A stretch of DNA of 64,000 nucleotides from Rhodococcus opacus B4. GTDB taxonomy: Bacteria > Actinomycetota > Actinomycetes > Mycobacteriales > Mycobacteriaceae. Location: contig NC_012522.1 of the NCBI RefSeq assembly GCF_000010805.1, positions 3,038,001-3,102,000 on the forward strand. Direction: 5' to 3'. The position numbers and the translations under genes are program-made. Below, piece by piece: positions 34,365 through 43,343 of the stretch. The notes beneath the pieces were generated by a model. The model was not told the origin of the DNA, made no database searches, and saw only the letters and a program-made list of their open reading frames with translations. The first letter of the stretch is position 1. Each line of letters begins with the position of its first letter.

Positions 34365-35171
34365 CTAGGAGGTGTGTGACGAGTACGGATACGAGAGTTT
34401 CCGTGTGTGCGGTGAGGAACCCAGGACCGCGGAAAGTAGTCGCTGGGTGTAGGCGTCTTGCGGATTCTGCGTGACGTCGTGCGCGGATCCGCTCTCGACG
34501 ATCCTGCCTCGGTGCATCACCGCGACACGGTCGCTGATCCGCCGGACCACGTCGATGTCGTGCGTGATGAAGAGGTAGGCGAGCCCCCGTTCGCGCTGCA
34601 ACCGCAGAAGCAGATTCAGGATCTGGGCCTGTACGGACACATCGAGGGCCGACGTCGGTTCGTCGCACACGATGAAGTCGGGATCTGTCGCCAGCGCACG
34701 GGCGATGCAGATTCGCTGTCGCTGTCCGCCGGACAGCCGATGAACGTGAGCATCCGTTCCGACCTCCGACATTCCGCATTGGTCGAGTAGTTCGCGGACC
34801 CGTTCTTTTCCGCCTGCGCGGTAACGCTTCTGAGCGCGCAGCGGCTCTGCGACGACCTCACCGACCGTGAATCTCGGATCGATCGAGTCGTACGGGTCCT
34901 GGAGGACGACCCCCACGGTGCGCCGGAACTCGCGTGCCGCCTTCCCCCGGCGTGGCCGGGGTGCGCCACTGAACAGCAGCTCTCCCGAATCGAACGTCTC
35001 CAGGCCGGTGACGATCCGCGCCAAGGTGGATTTTCCCGAACCGGATTCGCCGACCAGGCTGGTGGTCTTGCCACGCTCGACTAGCAAGGACACCCCGTCG
35101 AGCACCTTGGCCGAGCCGAAACTCTTGGACACCGAACGGACTTCGACCAGGGGCGTATCGACGTTACTCAC
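34365..35171 (-). CDS. Peptide/opine-type ABC transporter ATP-binding protein (DppF-like)
   Basis: Product of 268 aa. Walker A GESGSGKST, Q-loop GVVLQDPYDSIDPRFTVGEV, signature LSGGQRQRICIARAL and Walker B DFIVCDEPTSALD are intact. It overlaps the other ATPase gene by 4 nt. It is shorter than most DppF proteins, lacking the C-terminal Cys-rich oligopeptide extension that its partner keeps. Works as a heterodimer with the 35168-36250 product. Confidence 0.88.
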   Translation of the reverse strand: MSNVDTPLVEVRSVSKSFGSAKVLDGVSLLVERGKTTSLVGESGSGKSTLARIVTGLETFDSGELLFSGAPRPRRGKAAREFRRTVGVVLQDPYDSIDPRFTVGEVVAEPLRAQKRYRAGGKERVRELLDQCGMSEVGTDAHVHRLSGGQRQRICIARALATDPDFIVCDEPTSALDVSVQAQILNLLLRLQRERGLAYLFITHDIDVVRRISDRVAVMHRGRIVESGSAHDVTQNPQDAYTQRLLSAVLGSSPHTRKLSYPYSSHTS

Positions 35172-36250
35172 GATTGTCCACCTCTGCTAGCGGCGAGTGC
35201 CGGCGTCTTGACGTCGTCGTCGGTACCGATGTCGAGTGGGTGGTGACAGGCCACCCAGTGGTCCGGGGCGAGTTCCACCGACCGCGGCGTCTCCGAGACG
35301 CAGACGCCGTCTGCTCGGTCGCACCGTGGTGCGAACGGGCAGCCGGTCGTGGTCGAATGCGCGGAGGGGCTTCCGGGAATCGCGCTGAACGCTTCTTTCG
35401 GCTTCGCGGAACGCCCACTGGCGAAACAGTCGAGCAGTTTGCGCGTGTAGGGCTGCCGCGGAGTGTCGAACATCGAGTACACGTCGCTCGATTCGAGCAT
35501 CCGGCCGCCGTAGAGCACGGTGACCGAGTCCGCCATCTCGGCGACCACCGACATGTCGTGGGTGATCCAGAGGCACGTCAGACCATTTCGCGCCTGGAGA
35601 TCGACGATCAGTTGGAGGATCTCGGCCTGTACCGTGACATCGAGCGCCGTGGTCGGTTCGTCGGCGATCAGCAGTGCGGGCTCGAATGCCAGCGCCATGG
35701 CGATCATGACCCGCTGGCGCATACCCCCGGACAGTTGGTGCGGATACATCCGCACCACTCTCTCCGGATCGTTGATGTTCACCTGGGCCAGGGCAGCGAT
35801 CGCCTTCGCTTCCGCGACGGCCTTCCTGTCACCACCGCGAACGCTGTAGATCTCGCTCACCTGCCGCCCGATGCGAACCACGGGATTGAGAGCCGCCAGC
35901 GCGTCCTGGGCGAGATAGGCCACCGTGTCGCCGCGCATCTCGCGCAGTTCGTTCCCCTGCATCCGCACGACGTCCTTGCCGTTCACGCAGATCGAGCCGG
36001 AATCGATCGTCGTCCCGCGCGGCAGGAGTCTGCTCGCGGCGAGCGCAATCGTCGACTTACCGGAGCCCGACTCGCCGACGAGGGCCATCGTGGTGCCCGC
36101 TTTGATCTCGAAACCGACGTCGCGGACCGCACAGTAGCTGCCGTAGGAGATCGACAGATCGCTGACGACGACATCACTGCCGATGACACGCGTTGCGGCC
36201 GTGGCGGGGCCGCCCGCGGTTGCGCTCGGAGCGCTCGACGCTGCATTCAC
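35168..36250 (-). CDS. Peptide/opine-type ABC transporter ATP-binding protein (DppD-like)
   Basis: Product of 360 aa. Walker A GESGSGKST, signature LSGGMRQRVMIAMAL, and Walker B ALLIADEPTTALD. The C-terminal oligopeptide_HPY domain is visible as CPFAPRCDRADGVC, whose cysteines may hold an Fe-S cluster in this family. Overlaps the permease gene by 4 nt. Confidence 0.88.
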   Translation of the reverse strand: MNAASSAPSATAGGPATAATRVIGSDVVVSDLSISYGSYCAVRDVGFEIKAGTTMALVGESGSGKSTIALAASRLLPRGTTIDSGSICVNGKDVVRMQGNELREMRGDTVAYLAQDALAALNPVVRIGRQVSEIYSVRGGDRKAVAEAKAIAALAQVNINDPERVVRMYPHQLSGGMRQRVMIAMALAFEPALLIADEPTTALDVTVQAEILQLIVDLQARNGLTCLWITHDMSVVAEMADSVTVLYGGRMLESSDVYSMFDTPRQPYTRKLLDCFASGRSAKPKEAFSAIPGSPSAHSTTTGCPFAPRCDRADGVCVSETPRSVELAPDHWVACHHPLDIGTDDDVKTPALAASRGGQS

Positions 36251-37167
36251 AGTGCGCCCACTTTCGCTCGGGGATCGATAAATGCTCGGATGACGTCGGC
36301 AGCCAGATTTCCGAGAACGACGAGGACGGCGGCCACGATCACCGTGCCGGTCAGCACCGGGCGGTCGACGTCGGCGAATGCCTCGGTCTGCAGGGCGCCG
36401 ATTCCCGGCCAGCCGAAGATGGCCTCGACGAAGACGACTCCGGAGAACATGATCGCGACGTCCATCCCGAGCATCGTGATCGACGGCGGCAGTGCGTTGC
36501 GGATGACGTGCCGGGACACGATGTAGCGCCGCGACAGTCCCTTGGCGACAGCCGTTCGCGTGAACGACGAGGCGAGCGCATCCTTCATGCCGTCTCGGAC
36601 GACGTTCGCGTAGTAGGGGGCGCCGAGCACCCCGAGGGTGAGCGCCGGAAGTACCAGGTGGGAGAAGCCGGTGCCGCCGTCCACGGGGAAGATCGGTACG
36701 AGGTAGCCGAAAGCGAGCAGAAGCAGGAATCCCAGCGCGAACGGCGGAATCGACAGCAGGGCGACATTGGTGGCCGCGAGGGCCCAGCTCCGGGTGGGGC
36801 GCAGCGCCTCCCAGAGCCCGAGGGACGCACCGAGAATCATCTCCACGGCCAGTGCCGTGACCGCGAGTAGTGCGGTGGCCGGCAGTCTCTCCAGGATCAG
36901 GTCGAGTACCGGGCGGTGTCGTGTGTAGGATTCGCCCAGATCTCCGGTGAACACCGACGAATAGTACTGCCAGAGCTGCACGACTAGTGGATCGTTGAGA
37001 TGCAGCCGTTCCCGGACAGCCGCGAGTACCTCCTCGCTTGCCCGTGGCCCGGCAATCGTGCGGGCGGGATCGCCGGGAAGCATGTACTGGATCATGAAGG
37101 TCAGGAGAATCACCAGCGCTATGGTCAGCACACCATAGAGCACCCGTGTGATCAGATATCGAGCCAT
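36247..37167 (-). CDS. ABC transporter permease (DppB-like)
   Basis: Product of 306 aa with about six membrane spans, opening with MARYLITRVLYGVLTIALVI and followed by MIQYMLPGDPART as in DppB/OppB. The EAA loop region is around FTRTAVAKGLSRRYIVSRHV. It pairs with the next permease to form the pore. Overlaps the DppC-like gene by 16 nt. Confidence 0.87.
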   Translation of the reverse strand: MARYLITRVLYGVLTIALVILLTFMIQYMLPGDPARTIAGPRASEEVLAAVRERLHLNDPLVVQLWQYYSSVFTGDLGESYTRHRPVLDLILERLPATALLAVTALAVEMILGASLGLWEALRPTRSWALAATNVALLSIPPFALGFLLLLAFGYLVPIFPVDGGTGFSHLVLPALTLGVLGAPYYANVVRDGMKDALASSFTRTAVAKGLSRRYIVSRHVIRNALPPSITMLGMDVAIMFSGVVFVEAIFGWPGIGALQTEAFADVDRPVLTGTVIVAAVLVVLGNLAADVIRAFIDPRAKVGAL

Positions 37168-38057
37168 GATTGCCGCTCCGAGAGAGAGTTGCGACGGTTG
37201 ATGCCCTCGGCGATGAGCACGAACGACAGAACCGTGGTGATGGTCAGGACAAGCGGTACCAGCAGCAGATGTGGCGCGTAGTCGATCGCGGTGGACCCAC
37301 TGGCCAGAAGATTGCCCAGTTCCGGCTGCGGCGGCTGGATGCCGGCGCCGAGGTAGGACAGTCCGGCGCCGATCACCACGACAGCCGCGCCGTTGAGTGC
37401 CGCGATGTTGAGGAGAACGGTGGAGATGTGCGGGAGGATGTGCCGGCGCAGGATCGTCAGCTTGCCGACGCCGTGGACCGCGGCGGCTTCGACGAATCCT
37501 CTACCGCGCAAACGCAGTACCTCGCCGTAGACGAGCCTCGCGGTCCACGCCCAGTAGAGGGCCGTCACCACGACGACGATGCCCCACATTCCGCGGCCGA
37601 CGATGCTGGCCAGTGCCAGTCCGGACAGCACGATGGGAATCGAGAGGAACACGTCGACGATTCGCATGAGTCCCTGTTGCACAACAGGTCCGAACGAGCC
37701 TGCGATCAGGCCCACCACCGTGCCGACGAGCATCGACGTGACGTTGGCCGCGATGGCGATCACGAGGGTTGCCCGCAGTCCCGAGGCGCTCCGGGCGAGC
37801 AGGTCCCTGCCGAGCGAGTCCGTGCCCGCGAGGTGGCCGGGTGACAGGATGCCCAGGGGGCTTCCCAGATCCGTCAGGCCGTCTCGGTGGAGTACGTAGG
37901 GAGACCCGAACAGCGGCGAGACCACTGCGAAGAGAATGAGAAGGCCGAGGAGTGAAAGGCCGATGTAGAGCAACTTGCTTCGCCGAACCGTCTTGGTCGG
38001 TTCGGCCGGCACTTCGACGTGTTCGTCCCGGACGGCTGCCGCAACAATGGTACTCAC
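37152..38057 (-). CDS. ABC transporter permease (DppC-like)
   Basis: Product of 301 aa. It has the DppC layout: cytoplasmic N-terminus, TM1, the periplasmic HLAGTDSLGRDLLARSASGL motif and the EAA loop YGEVLRLRGRGFVEAAAVHG. The GTG at 38057 starts 1 nt after the stop of the substrate-binding protein gene (TGA-T-GTG); the longer frame upstream is out-of-frame reading of that gene. Confidence 0.86.
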   Translation of the reverse strand: MSTIVAAAVRDEHVEVPAEPTKTVRRSKLLYIGLSLLGLLILFAVVSPLFGSPYVLHRDGLTDLGSPLGILSPGHLAGTDSLGRDLLARSASGLRATLVIAIAANVTSMLVGTVVGLIAGSFGPVVQQGLMRIVDVFLSIPIVLSGLALASIVGRGMWGIVVVVTALYWAWTARLVYGEVLRLRGRGFVEAAAVHGVGKLTILRRHILPHISTVLLNIAALNGAAVVVIGAGLSYLGAGIQPPQPELGNLLASGSTAIDYAPHLLLVPLVLTITTVLSFVLIAEGINRRNSLSERQSWLDI

Positions 38058-38058
38058 A

Positions 38059-39726
38059 TCACACCCAGATTCGGTCGTAGTAGGTGCCGGTCTCGGCCCG
38101 CATTTGGTAGTTCTGGACCCGCGGCGACCGCATCGCGTAGAACTGCAGACTGCCGATGAACACACCCGGCGCGTCCTCGGCCACGATCGCTTCGGCGCGG
38201 GCAAGATGCGCGTTGCTCTCTTCGCGGGTCAGGCTCGCCAGTGAACGGCCCGCCAGGTCGTCGACTCGGGGGTTGGAATATCCCTGGAAATTCGACGACG
38301 CCCCTGTCACAAAATTGCTTGCGAGAATATCCAGTCCCGTCGGCTGAACCTGGTAGAACTGCCTGCCGAAAACATCCGCCTCGCCGTTGTCCAAAGCCGT
38401 CCAGAATGCGGCGTTACTGAGCGACGTGATGTTGAGGTCTACATTGATCTCTGCCCATTGCTGCTGCAATACGAGGCTGGCGGATTTCCAATAGTCGTCG
38501 TCATTGCAGAAGAATTCGAGTTCGAGGGAATCGACACCGGCGTCTTTCATGAGCGCCTTCGCACGCGTGGGATCGTACGAGTACGGCGGAACAATTCGTT
38601 GGTAATCTGGTTCGTCCTCGGGAATTATCGCTCCCCAGGATTTCTGCAGTCCGCGCGAGTATTTGGCCAACTGGTCTTTGTCGGTGGCCCAATTGAGCGC
38701 CTGCCGGACACGCGGATCCGCGAGCTTGTCGGTCGCGACGTTGAGAGCCGCCCAGCCCGCCCCCAGAACGGGGATGAACTTCGTGTACGTCTCTCGCAGT
38801 TCCGGATTACCCTGCACCCGCTCGGCGATGGTCGGCGTGAGCCCCTCGCCGAGGATGTCGACATCGCCGTTCTGAAGTTGCAGGAACTGCATCGAGGGAT
38901 CGATGCCCCATCGATAGACGACCTCGTCCAGAAACGGCAGTCCGGGCCACGGATAGTAGGGGCTGCGGACGAACACCGACCGCCGGTTCTTGGTGTCGTA
39001 GGACGTGATCATGAAGGGTCCGTTGCCCACGGGCGTCCGGCCGAATTCCTCACCGAGGCGTTCGACCTCCTCCCGCGGCAGGGCCGCCGCGTAGGGCTGG
39101 GCCATCAAACTCGTGAACGTCACGTCCGGCGCCGACAGCTCCACGATCAGGGTGAGATCATCCTGCGCATAGACGCCGGGAAGCGCGGTCGAGATGCCGG
39201 CGAGGTAGTCCTCACTTCCCACGATCGAGCCGAAATAGCCTGACGCCCAAGACTCTGTCGCCGGATCGAGGAGTCGCCGCCAGGCGTACACGTAGTCGTC
39301 GGCGACGACGGGACGTCCGTTGTGGAACTTGACGTCGGGACGCAGTCGAATGACGTACCGAGTACCGTCTTCGGAAATCTCCGGGAGCGCGGCTGCCGCT
39401 GCGGGCGCGGGCCCTCCCGCCTGTCCCTCGAACCGGAACAGCGGGAGATAGAGCAGGCTTGTCACGGCCTCCCACGAGTGCAGGTCGTAGCCGAGTTGCG
39501 CGTCGTAGGAGTTGCCCTCCGCGGTCCACGCGGTGACGACACTTCCACCGCTGCGGCCGTGCACGACATCGCCGGGGCCCGGCGGTGCCCCCGGGATGCC
39601 GGACGGGGGTCCGACCATCTGAGCGCCGGGGGCTGTAGTGCGTCCACAGGACGCCAGTGCGAGCGCTACTGCGCCCACGCCGCCGAGCGCGAGAAATTTT
39701 CGGCGACTGACTGCATCGAAACTCAC
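38059..39726 (-). CDS. ABC transporter substrate-binding lipoprotein (SBP family 5)
   Basis: Product of 555 aa. The N-terminus combines a twin-arginine motif (SRRKFLALGG, R8-R9) with a lipobox LASC (Cys27), so it is probably exported folded by Tat and lipid-anchored. The rest is the extracellular solute-binding family 5 fold (LRPDVKFHNGRPVVADDYVYAWRRL is the family signature, given here as LRPDVKFHNG and DDYVYAWRRL). First gene of the importer operon. Family 5 proteins bind peptides, opines, glycine-betaine-like and other nitrogenous compounds. A motif shared with the oxygenase operon promoter lies at 39793-39813. Confidence 0.86.
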   Translation of the reverse strand: MSFDAVSRRKFLALGGVGAVALALASCGRTTAPGAQMVGPPSGIPGAPPGPGDVVHGRSGGSVVTAWTAEGNSYDAQLGYDLHSWEAVTSLLYLPLFRFEGQAGGPAPAAAAALPEISEDGTRYVIRLRPDVKFHNGRPVVADDYVYAWRRLLDPATESWASGYFGSIVGSEDYLAGISTALPGVYAQDDLTLIVELSAPDVTFTSLMAQPYAAALPREEVERLGEEFGRTPVGNGPFMITSYDTKNRRSVFVRSPYYPWPGLPFLDEVVYRWGIDPSMQFLQLQNGDVDILGEGLTPTIAERVQGNPELRETYTKFIPVLGAGWAALNVATDKLADPRVRQALNWATDKDQLAKYSRGLQKSWGAIIPEDEPDYQRIVPPYSYDPTRAKALMKDAGVDSLELEFFCNDDDYWKSASLVLQQQWAEINVDLNITSLSNAAFWTALDNGEADVFGRQFYQVQPTGLDILASNFVTGASSNFQGYSNPRVDDLAGRSLASLTREESNAHLARAEAIVAEDAPGVFIGSLQFYAMRSPRVQNYQMRAETGTYYDRIWV

Positions 39727-39792
39727 GGATCCGCTCCTTCTAGGGCCTCGAGTCGGTAGGTTCTCACCACCCCGGCCTGCAAACTTTCAATC

Positions 39793-39813
39793 TATGAAAG
39801 CCGCTTTCGTTAT
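39793..39813. promoter_or_regulatory. Shared operator-like motif upstream of the ABC importer operon
   Basis: TATG-AAAG-CCG-CTTTC-GTTAT, an imperfect inverted repeat 67 nt upstream of the substrate-binding-protein start. It matches the element at 46627-46647 at 15 of 21 positions: TATGRAAG, 3 nt, CTTTYGYTAT. An outer CTATGAA/TTCATAG repeat (39792-39819) adds symmetry. Candidate binding site of the IclR regulator at 47808-48590. Confidence 0.5.
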
Positions 39814-39891
39814 TCATAGTAGCGCTGAAGTGACCGGCGCCACAAGGCTTCACAGGGAATCGACACCGAGAATTTCGTCTGAAATCCGGAG

Positions 39892-41367
39892 TCAGCGCTG
39901 AATGTTTTTGACCTCGAGAAATTCACGGAGACCGTGCATTCCGAGTTCTCGACCGTTACCCGATTGCTTGTACCCGCCGGTCGGCGCGAGCACGTTGAAC
40001 GGTCCACCGTTGACGACTACGCGACCCGTCTCGAGACGGCGTGCGAGTGCCAGTGCGCGATCGTCGTCAGCGGACCACACCGCACCGCTCAACCCGTATA
40101 TCGAACTGTTGGCGATCCGCACGGCGTCGTCGTCGTCTTCATAGGAAATCAGCAGGGCAACCGGCCCGAAGATCTCTTCTTTTGCAATTGTCATTTCTGG
40201 ATCGATTTCGGAGAAGACCGACGGAAGTATCCAGAATCCGTTCTCCATCCCGGCCGGAATCCGGTCCGGCGGGCATACCCCGCCGACCACGAGACGTGCG
40301 CCCTCGGCGAGGCCGGATTCGAGATGACCGATCACGGATTCGTATTGCGCACGCGTCGCGACGGGCCCGATGTGATTGCCTGCCAGTCGTGGATCGCCGA
40401 TCGTCCAACGGGACGCGATCTCGGCCGACAACTCCACTGCTTCGTCGTAGCTGGCGGCAGGGACGAGAATGCGGGCACACGACGTACACGTCTGCCCCGA
40501 GTTGAAGAACACATCGGCCAGGGCACCGGACAGCACCCCGGCAAGGTCCGTGACATCGTCGACGATGATCGCCGCGGACTTGCCGCCGAGTTCGAGCCCG
40601 ACTCGTTTGATCGAGTGTGCGGCGGCGATCGACACCTGCCGGCCGGCGTTCGTGGACCCGGTGAGCGAGACCGCGGCAACGTCCGGATGCGCGACAAGCG
40701 CCGCGCCCACCACGGACCCGTGACCGGGGACGAGATTCACCAGACCGGCCGGTGCACCACATTCCCGTGCGACTTCCTCGATCGTGGCGACCAGCAGGTA
40801 CCCGTCGAGCGGTGCGTCGATGCTCGGTTTGAAGACCACCGTGCACCCGCTCGCGAGGGCCGCGGCGATCTTGACCGACGCGAGGTAGAGCGGATAGTTC
40901 CAGGGGGTGATCGCCGCCACGACGCCGATCGGCTCGTGGACGATCAGCGAGTTCCCCAGCGTCTCCTCCCACTCGAATTCGTTCACGAGTGTCGCGTAGG
41001 ACTCGAAAACGGCGATCGCGAGATCGGTCTGCGTGTCGCGTGCGTTGTCTGCCGGCGCGCCCATCTCCAGGCTGATCGCTTCGGCGAATTCGTTACGTCG
41101 CAGTCGAATGCGCTCCGCAACCGCCTCGAGGAGCTGGGCTCTGAACTGAGGTGACGTGCGCGACCATCGGAGCCCCGCAGTTCGGGCGGCGTCGACGGCG
41201 AGATCGACATCAGCTGCGCCGCCGATGGCGACCTCGCCGCAGACCCGGGCGGTTGCCGGGTTCACCACCTCGGCGACCGCCGGGTCCACCGGCGGACGCC
41301 ATTGTCCGCCGATGGACAGGCAGTCGTACCGAACCGCGGCCGAACCGGGCGCGAGTTCGAAGGTCAC
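39892..41367 (-). CDS. Aldehyde dehydrogenase
   Basis: Product of 491 aa. Catalytic Glu in LELGGKSAAIIV and Cys in NSGQTCTSCARILVP; the cofactor segment AAITPWNYPLYL and KPSIDAPLDG and the closing GGYKQSGNGRELG are typical. The GTG at 41367 overlaps the Rieske oxygenase stop by 4 nt (GTGA), so it is the last gene of that operon. If the oxygenase splits a carnitine-like compound, this enzyme would oxidise the semialdehyde released. That is inference from context. Confidence 0.85.
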   Translation of the reverse strand: MTFELAPGSAAVRYDCLSIGGQWRPPVDPAVAEVVNPATARVCGEVAIGGAADVDLAVDAARTAGLRWSRTSPQFRAQLLEAVAERIRLRRNEFAEAISLEMGAPADNARDTQTDLAIAVFESYATLVNEFEWEETLGNSLIVHEPIGVVAAITPWNYPLYLASVKIAAALASGCTVVFKPSIDAPLDGYLLVATIEEVARECGAPAGLVNLVPGHGSVVGAALVAHPDVAAVSLTGSTNAGRQVSIAAAHSIKRVGLELGGKSAAIIVDDVTDLAGVLSGALADVFFNSGQTCTSCARILVPAASYDEAVELSAEIASRWTIGDPRLAGNHIGPVATRAQYESVIGHLESGLAEGARLVVGGVCPPDRIPAGMENGFWILPSVFSEIDPEMTIAKEEIFGPVALLISYEDDDDAVRIANSSIYGLSGAVWSADDDRALALARRLETGRVVVNGGPFNVLAPTGGYKQSGNGRELGMHGLREFLEVKNIQR

Positions 41368-42524
41368 GCGCCTCGGATCCCTTCCGAGTACTTCTCGAGC
41401 ACCCACTTCTGGAACCCGCCGATGAGCGCCTCGGACTGGAGCATGATCCGCCCTTCGGTCAGCGACCCCGAACGGATACCTTGCTGTACCGACTCCACCA
41501 GCACACGATCCTCGACGCCGACCTGATCGTCGAATACCAGCATGTCGTCGATCCACTGCTGGGTGACATCCGCGCTGAAGAAGTAGTCGAGGATCCCGTG
41601 GCAGTCGTCGGGACCCGTCGGCACCATCGGACCGATCGACAGGTTCGGCAAACCCGGATTGATGTTGATCTTCAGGTTGGGGAAGATGGCGAAGTATCGA
41701 CCTTCCGGAACCGCGCCGTCTCGTCCCGTGTACCCCTCGGTGCGAGGGACCGCGTTCACGGGCAGCGGACGCAGCGGTCCGTTCTGCCACGCGAAGGTGT
41801 GCTCCAGTTCGAGCTGATAGGCGTCCATCTGGGTGTCCAGCACGTCGCTGAATCCGGGGTGCGCGGTCGGGCAGTGATAGCACTCCAGGTAGTTCTCCAT
41901 CGCGACCTTCCAGTTGCAGGCGATGTCGTACTCCGACCGGAAGTGAAACCTCAGGTCGTCGACGTCGATCCCGGCAGCCGCGATCAGGTCCGGCACCTCA
42001 CCCAATTGGTCGAACAGATCGGCCGGGGAGTCGTCGAGATGCGCGAACAGGAAGGGCCCCCACGTCTGCGCGGACGCCTTGCGCAGTCCCAACTGCTGTT
42101 GTGGGAAGCACTCCTCGGATGCCGAACGCGGTGCACCCTTCAGACTTCCGTCCAGACCGTACGTCCAGGCGTGGTAGTGACACTGCAGGGTCCGGCGCTG
42201 GCCCTTCTCGTCCAGTACGACCTTGGCCGCGCGGTGCCGGCACACGTTGTGGAACGCATTCAGCGATCCGTCCCGATCGCGAACGATGACGATGGGGACG
42301 TCACCTATGTCGGCGGTGACGAACATCCCGGTCTCTTCGACATCTGCGGCGCGACCGACGTAGTGCCAGCTGGAAGCGAAGATCGCCTTCTTCTCCGCCT
42401 CGGCGACCTCGGGAGAGGTGTACCACTCGAGGGGAAGTGTCTTCCCTTCCACCAGGTGTTCTGCAACTCGCGCCGTCTCGTCCGTACTCACGGAGAAGCT
42501 CTCCGGTGCAACCGTATCGGTCAT
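41364..42524 (-). CDS. Rieske non-heme iron oxygenase, alpha subunit (quaternary-amine type)
   Basis: Product of 386 aa. Rieske [2Fe-2S] ligands C95-x-H97 and C115-x2-H118 (VCRHRAAK and QCHYHAWTYG). The mononuclear iron site has H217 and H222 in LECYHCPTAHPGF. The residue that bridges the two centres is Glu214, not the Asp of most ring-hydroxylating dioxygenases; a Glu here is known from carnitine monooxygenase CntA and its glycine-betaine relatives. There is no beta-subunit gene, which also fits that group. Electrons would come from the reductase at 46706-47731. Likely reaction: oxidative C-N cleavage or N-demethylation; substrate unknown. Confidence 0.85.
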   Translation of the reverse strand: MTDTVAPESFSVSTDETARVAEHLVEGKTLPLEWYTSPEVAEAEKKAIFASSWHYVGRAADVEETGMFVTADIGDVPIVIVRDRDGSLNAFHNVCRHRAAKVVLDEKGQRRTLQCHYHAWTYGLDGSLKGAPRSASEECFPQQQLGLRKASAQTWGPFLFAHLDDSPADLFDQLGEVPDLIAAAGIDVDDLRFHFRSEYDIACNWKVAMENYLECYHCPTAHPGFSDVLDTQMDAYQLELEHTFAWQNGPLRPLPVNAVPRTEGYTGRDGAVPEGRYFAIFPNLKININPGLPNLSIGPMVPTGPDDCHGILDYFFSADVTQQWIDDMLVFDDQVGVEDRVLVESVQQGIRSGSLTEGRIMLQSEALIGGFQKWVLEKYSEGIRGA

Positions 42525-42527
42525 GAT

Positions 42528-43343
42528 TCAACCCCTTCCCGCGGTTTGTACCGCTTGGTCTGTGTCGGCGGAGCTGTCCCCGCCGTCGTGCATGGAGACT
42601 CCGACCGATCGGCCACCGTCGGCCGCGAAAACCGCCCCGGTGACGTAACGCGATTCGTCACCCAGCAGGAATGCCGCGACGTCGCCGATGTCCTCCGGCG
42701 TGCCGAACCGGCCCATCGGGATCAGTTCCAGCATTCGCTCCTTCGCCCCGGGTGTCGAGAGAATGCCGGCCACCGCGTTGTCGGTCGGGACGAAGCCGGG
42801 TGCGAGTGCATTCACGCGGATGTCGTTCGGCCCCCACTCGCGTGCCACGGACTTCGTGAAGGCGATCATCCCGGCCTTCGCTGCGGCGGAGTGGGCCACC
42901 AGCGGTGCTCCGGTCCACGCGTAACTCGCGACGATGTTGAGAATTACCCCCGGCCGCGACTCCCGGATCAGACGCTTCGCGAACGCTTGCGAAGCATTGA
43001 ACGTGCCGTAGAGGGAGATCTCGACGACTGCTCGGAAACCACCGAACGACAGATCCACGGTCGGCGCGGTGAAGTTGCCTGCCGCGTTGTTGACCAGCGC
43101 ATCCACGCTGGGGAGCGACTCGAACAGAGCGGCGACGCCGTCGTGATCCCGCACATCGACGGCGTGGACCGCACAGGTGCCCGGCGCGTCCGCGAGCCGA
43201 TCGGCAGCGCTACGGAGTTTGTCGATGTCACGAGAGACGAGGACGACGTGGTGACCGTCGTCGACCATCCGCCGAGCGATACCGAATCCGATACCACTCG
43301 CTCCGCCGGTGATGACGACGGTGCGCGGATCGTGCCGGGTCAT
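42528..43343 (-). CDS. SDR-family protein, 2,4-dienoyl-CoA reductase-like
   Basis: Product of 271 aa. TGGASGIGFGIARRMV, NNAAGNF and ALAPGFVPTD place it with the 2,4-dienoyl-CoA reductase/FabG-like SDRs. At the position four before the active-site Lys, SAAAK has Ser instead of the usual Tyr, as happens in the dienoyl-CoA reductase branch. It lies 3 nt before the oxygenase start and overlaps the short acyl-CoA dehydrogenase by 4 nt, so it probably reduces a CoA intermediate of this pathway. Confidence 0.82.
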   Translation of the reverse strand: MTRHDPRTVVITGGASGIGFGIARRMVDDGHHVVLVSRDIDKLRSAADRLADAPGTCAVHAVDVRDHDGVAALFESLPSVDALVNNAAGNFTAPTVDLSFGGFRAVVEISLYGTFNASQAFAKRLIRESRPGVILNIVASYAWTGAPLVAHSAAAKAGMIAFTKSVAREWGPNDIRVNALAPGFVPTDNAVAGILSTPGAKERMLELIPMGRFGTPEDIGDVAAFLLGDESRYVTGAVFAADGGRSVGVSMHDGGDSSADTDQAVQTAGRG

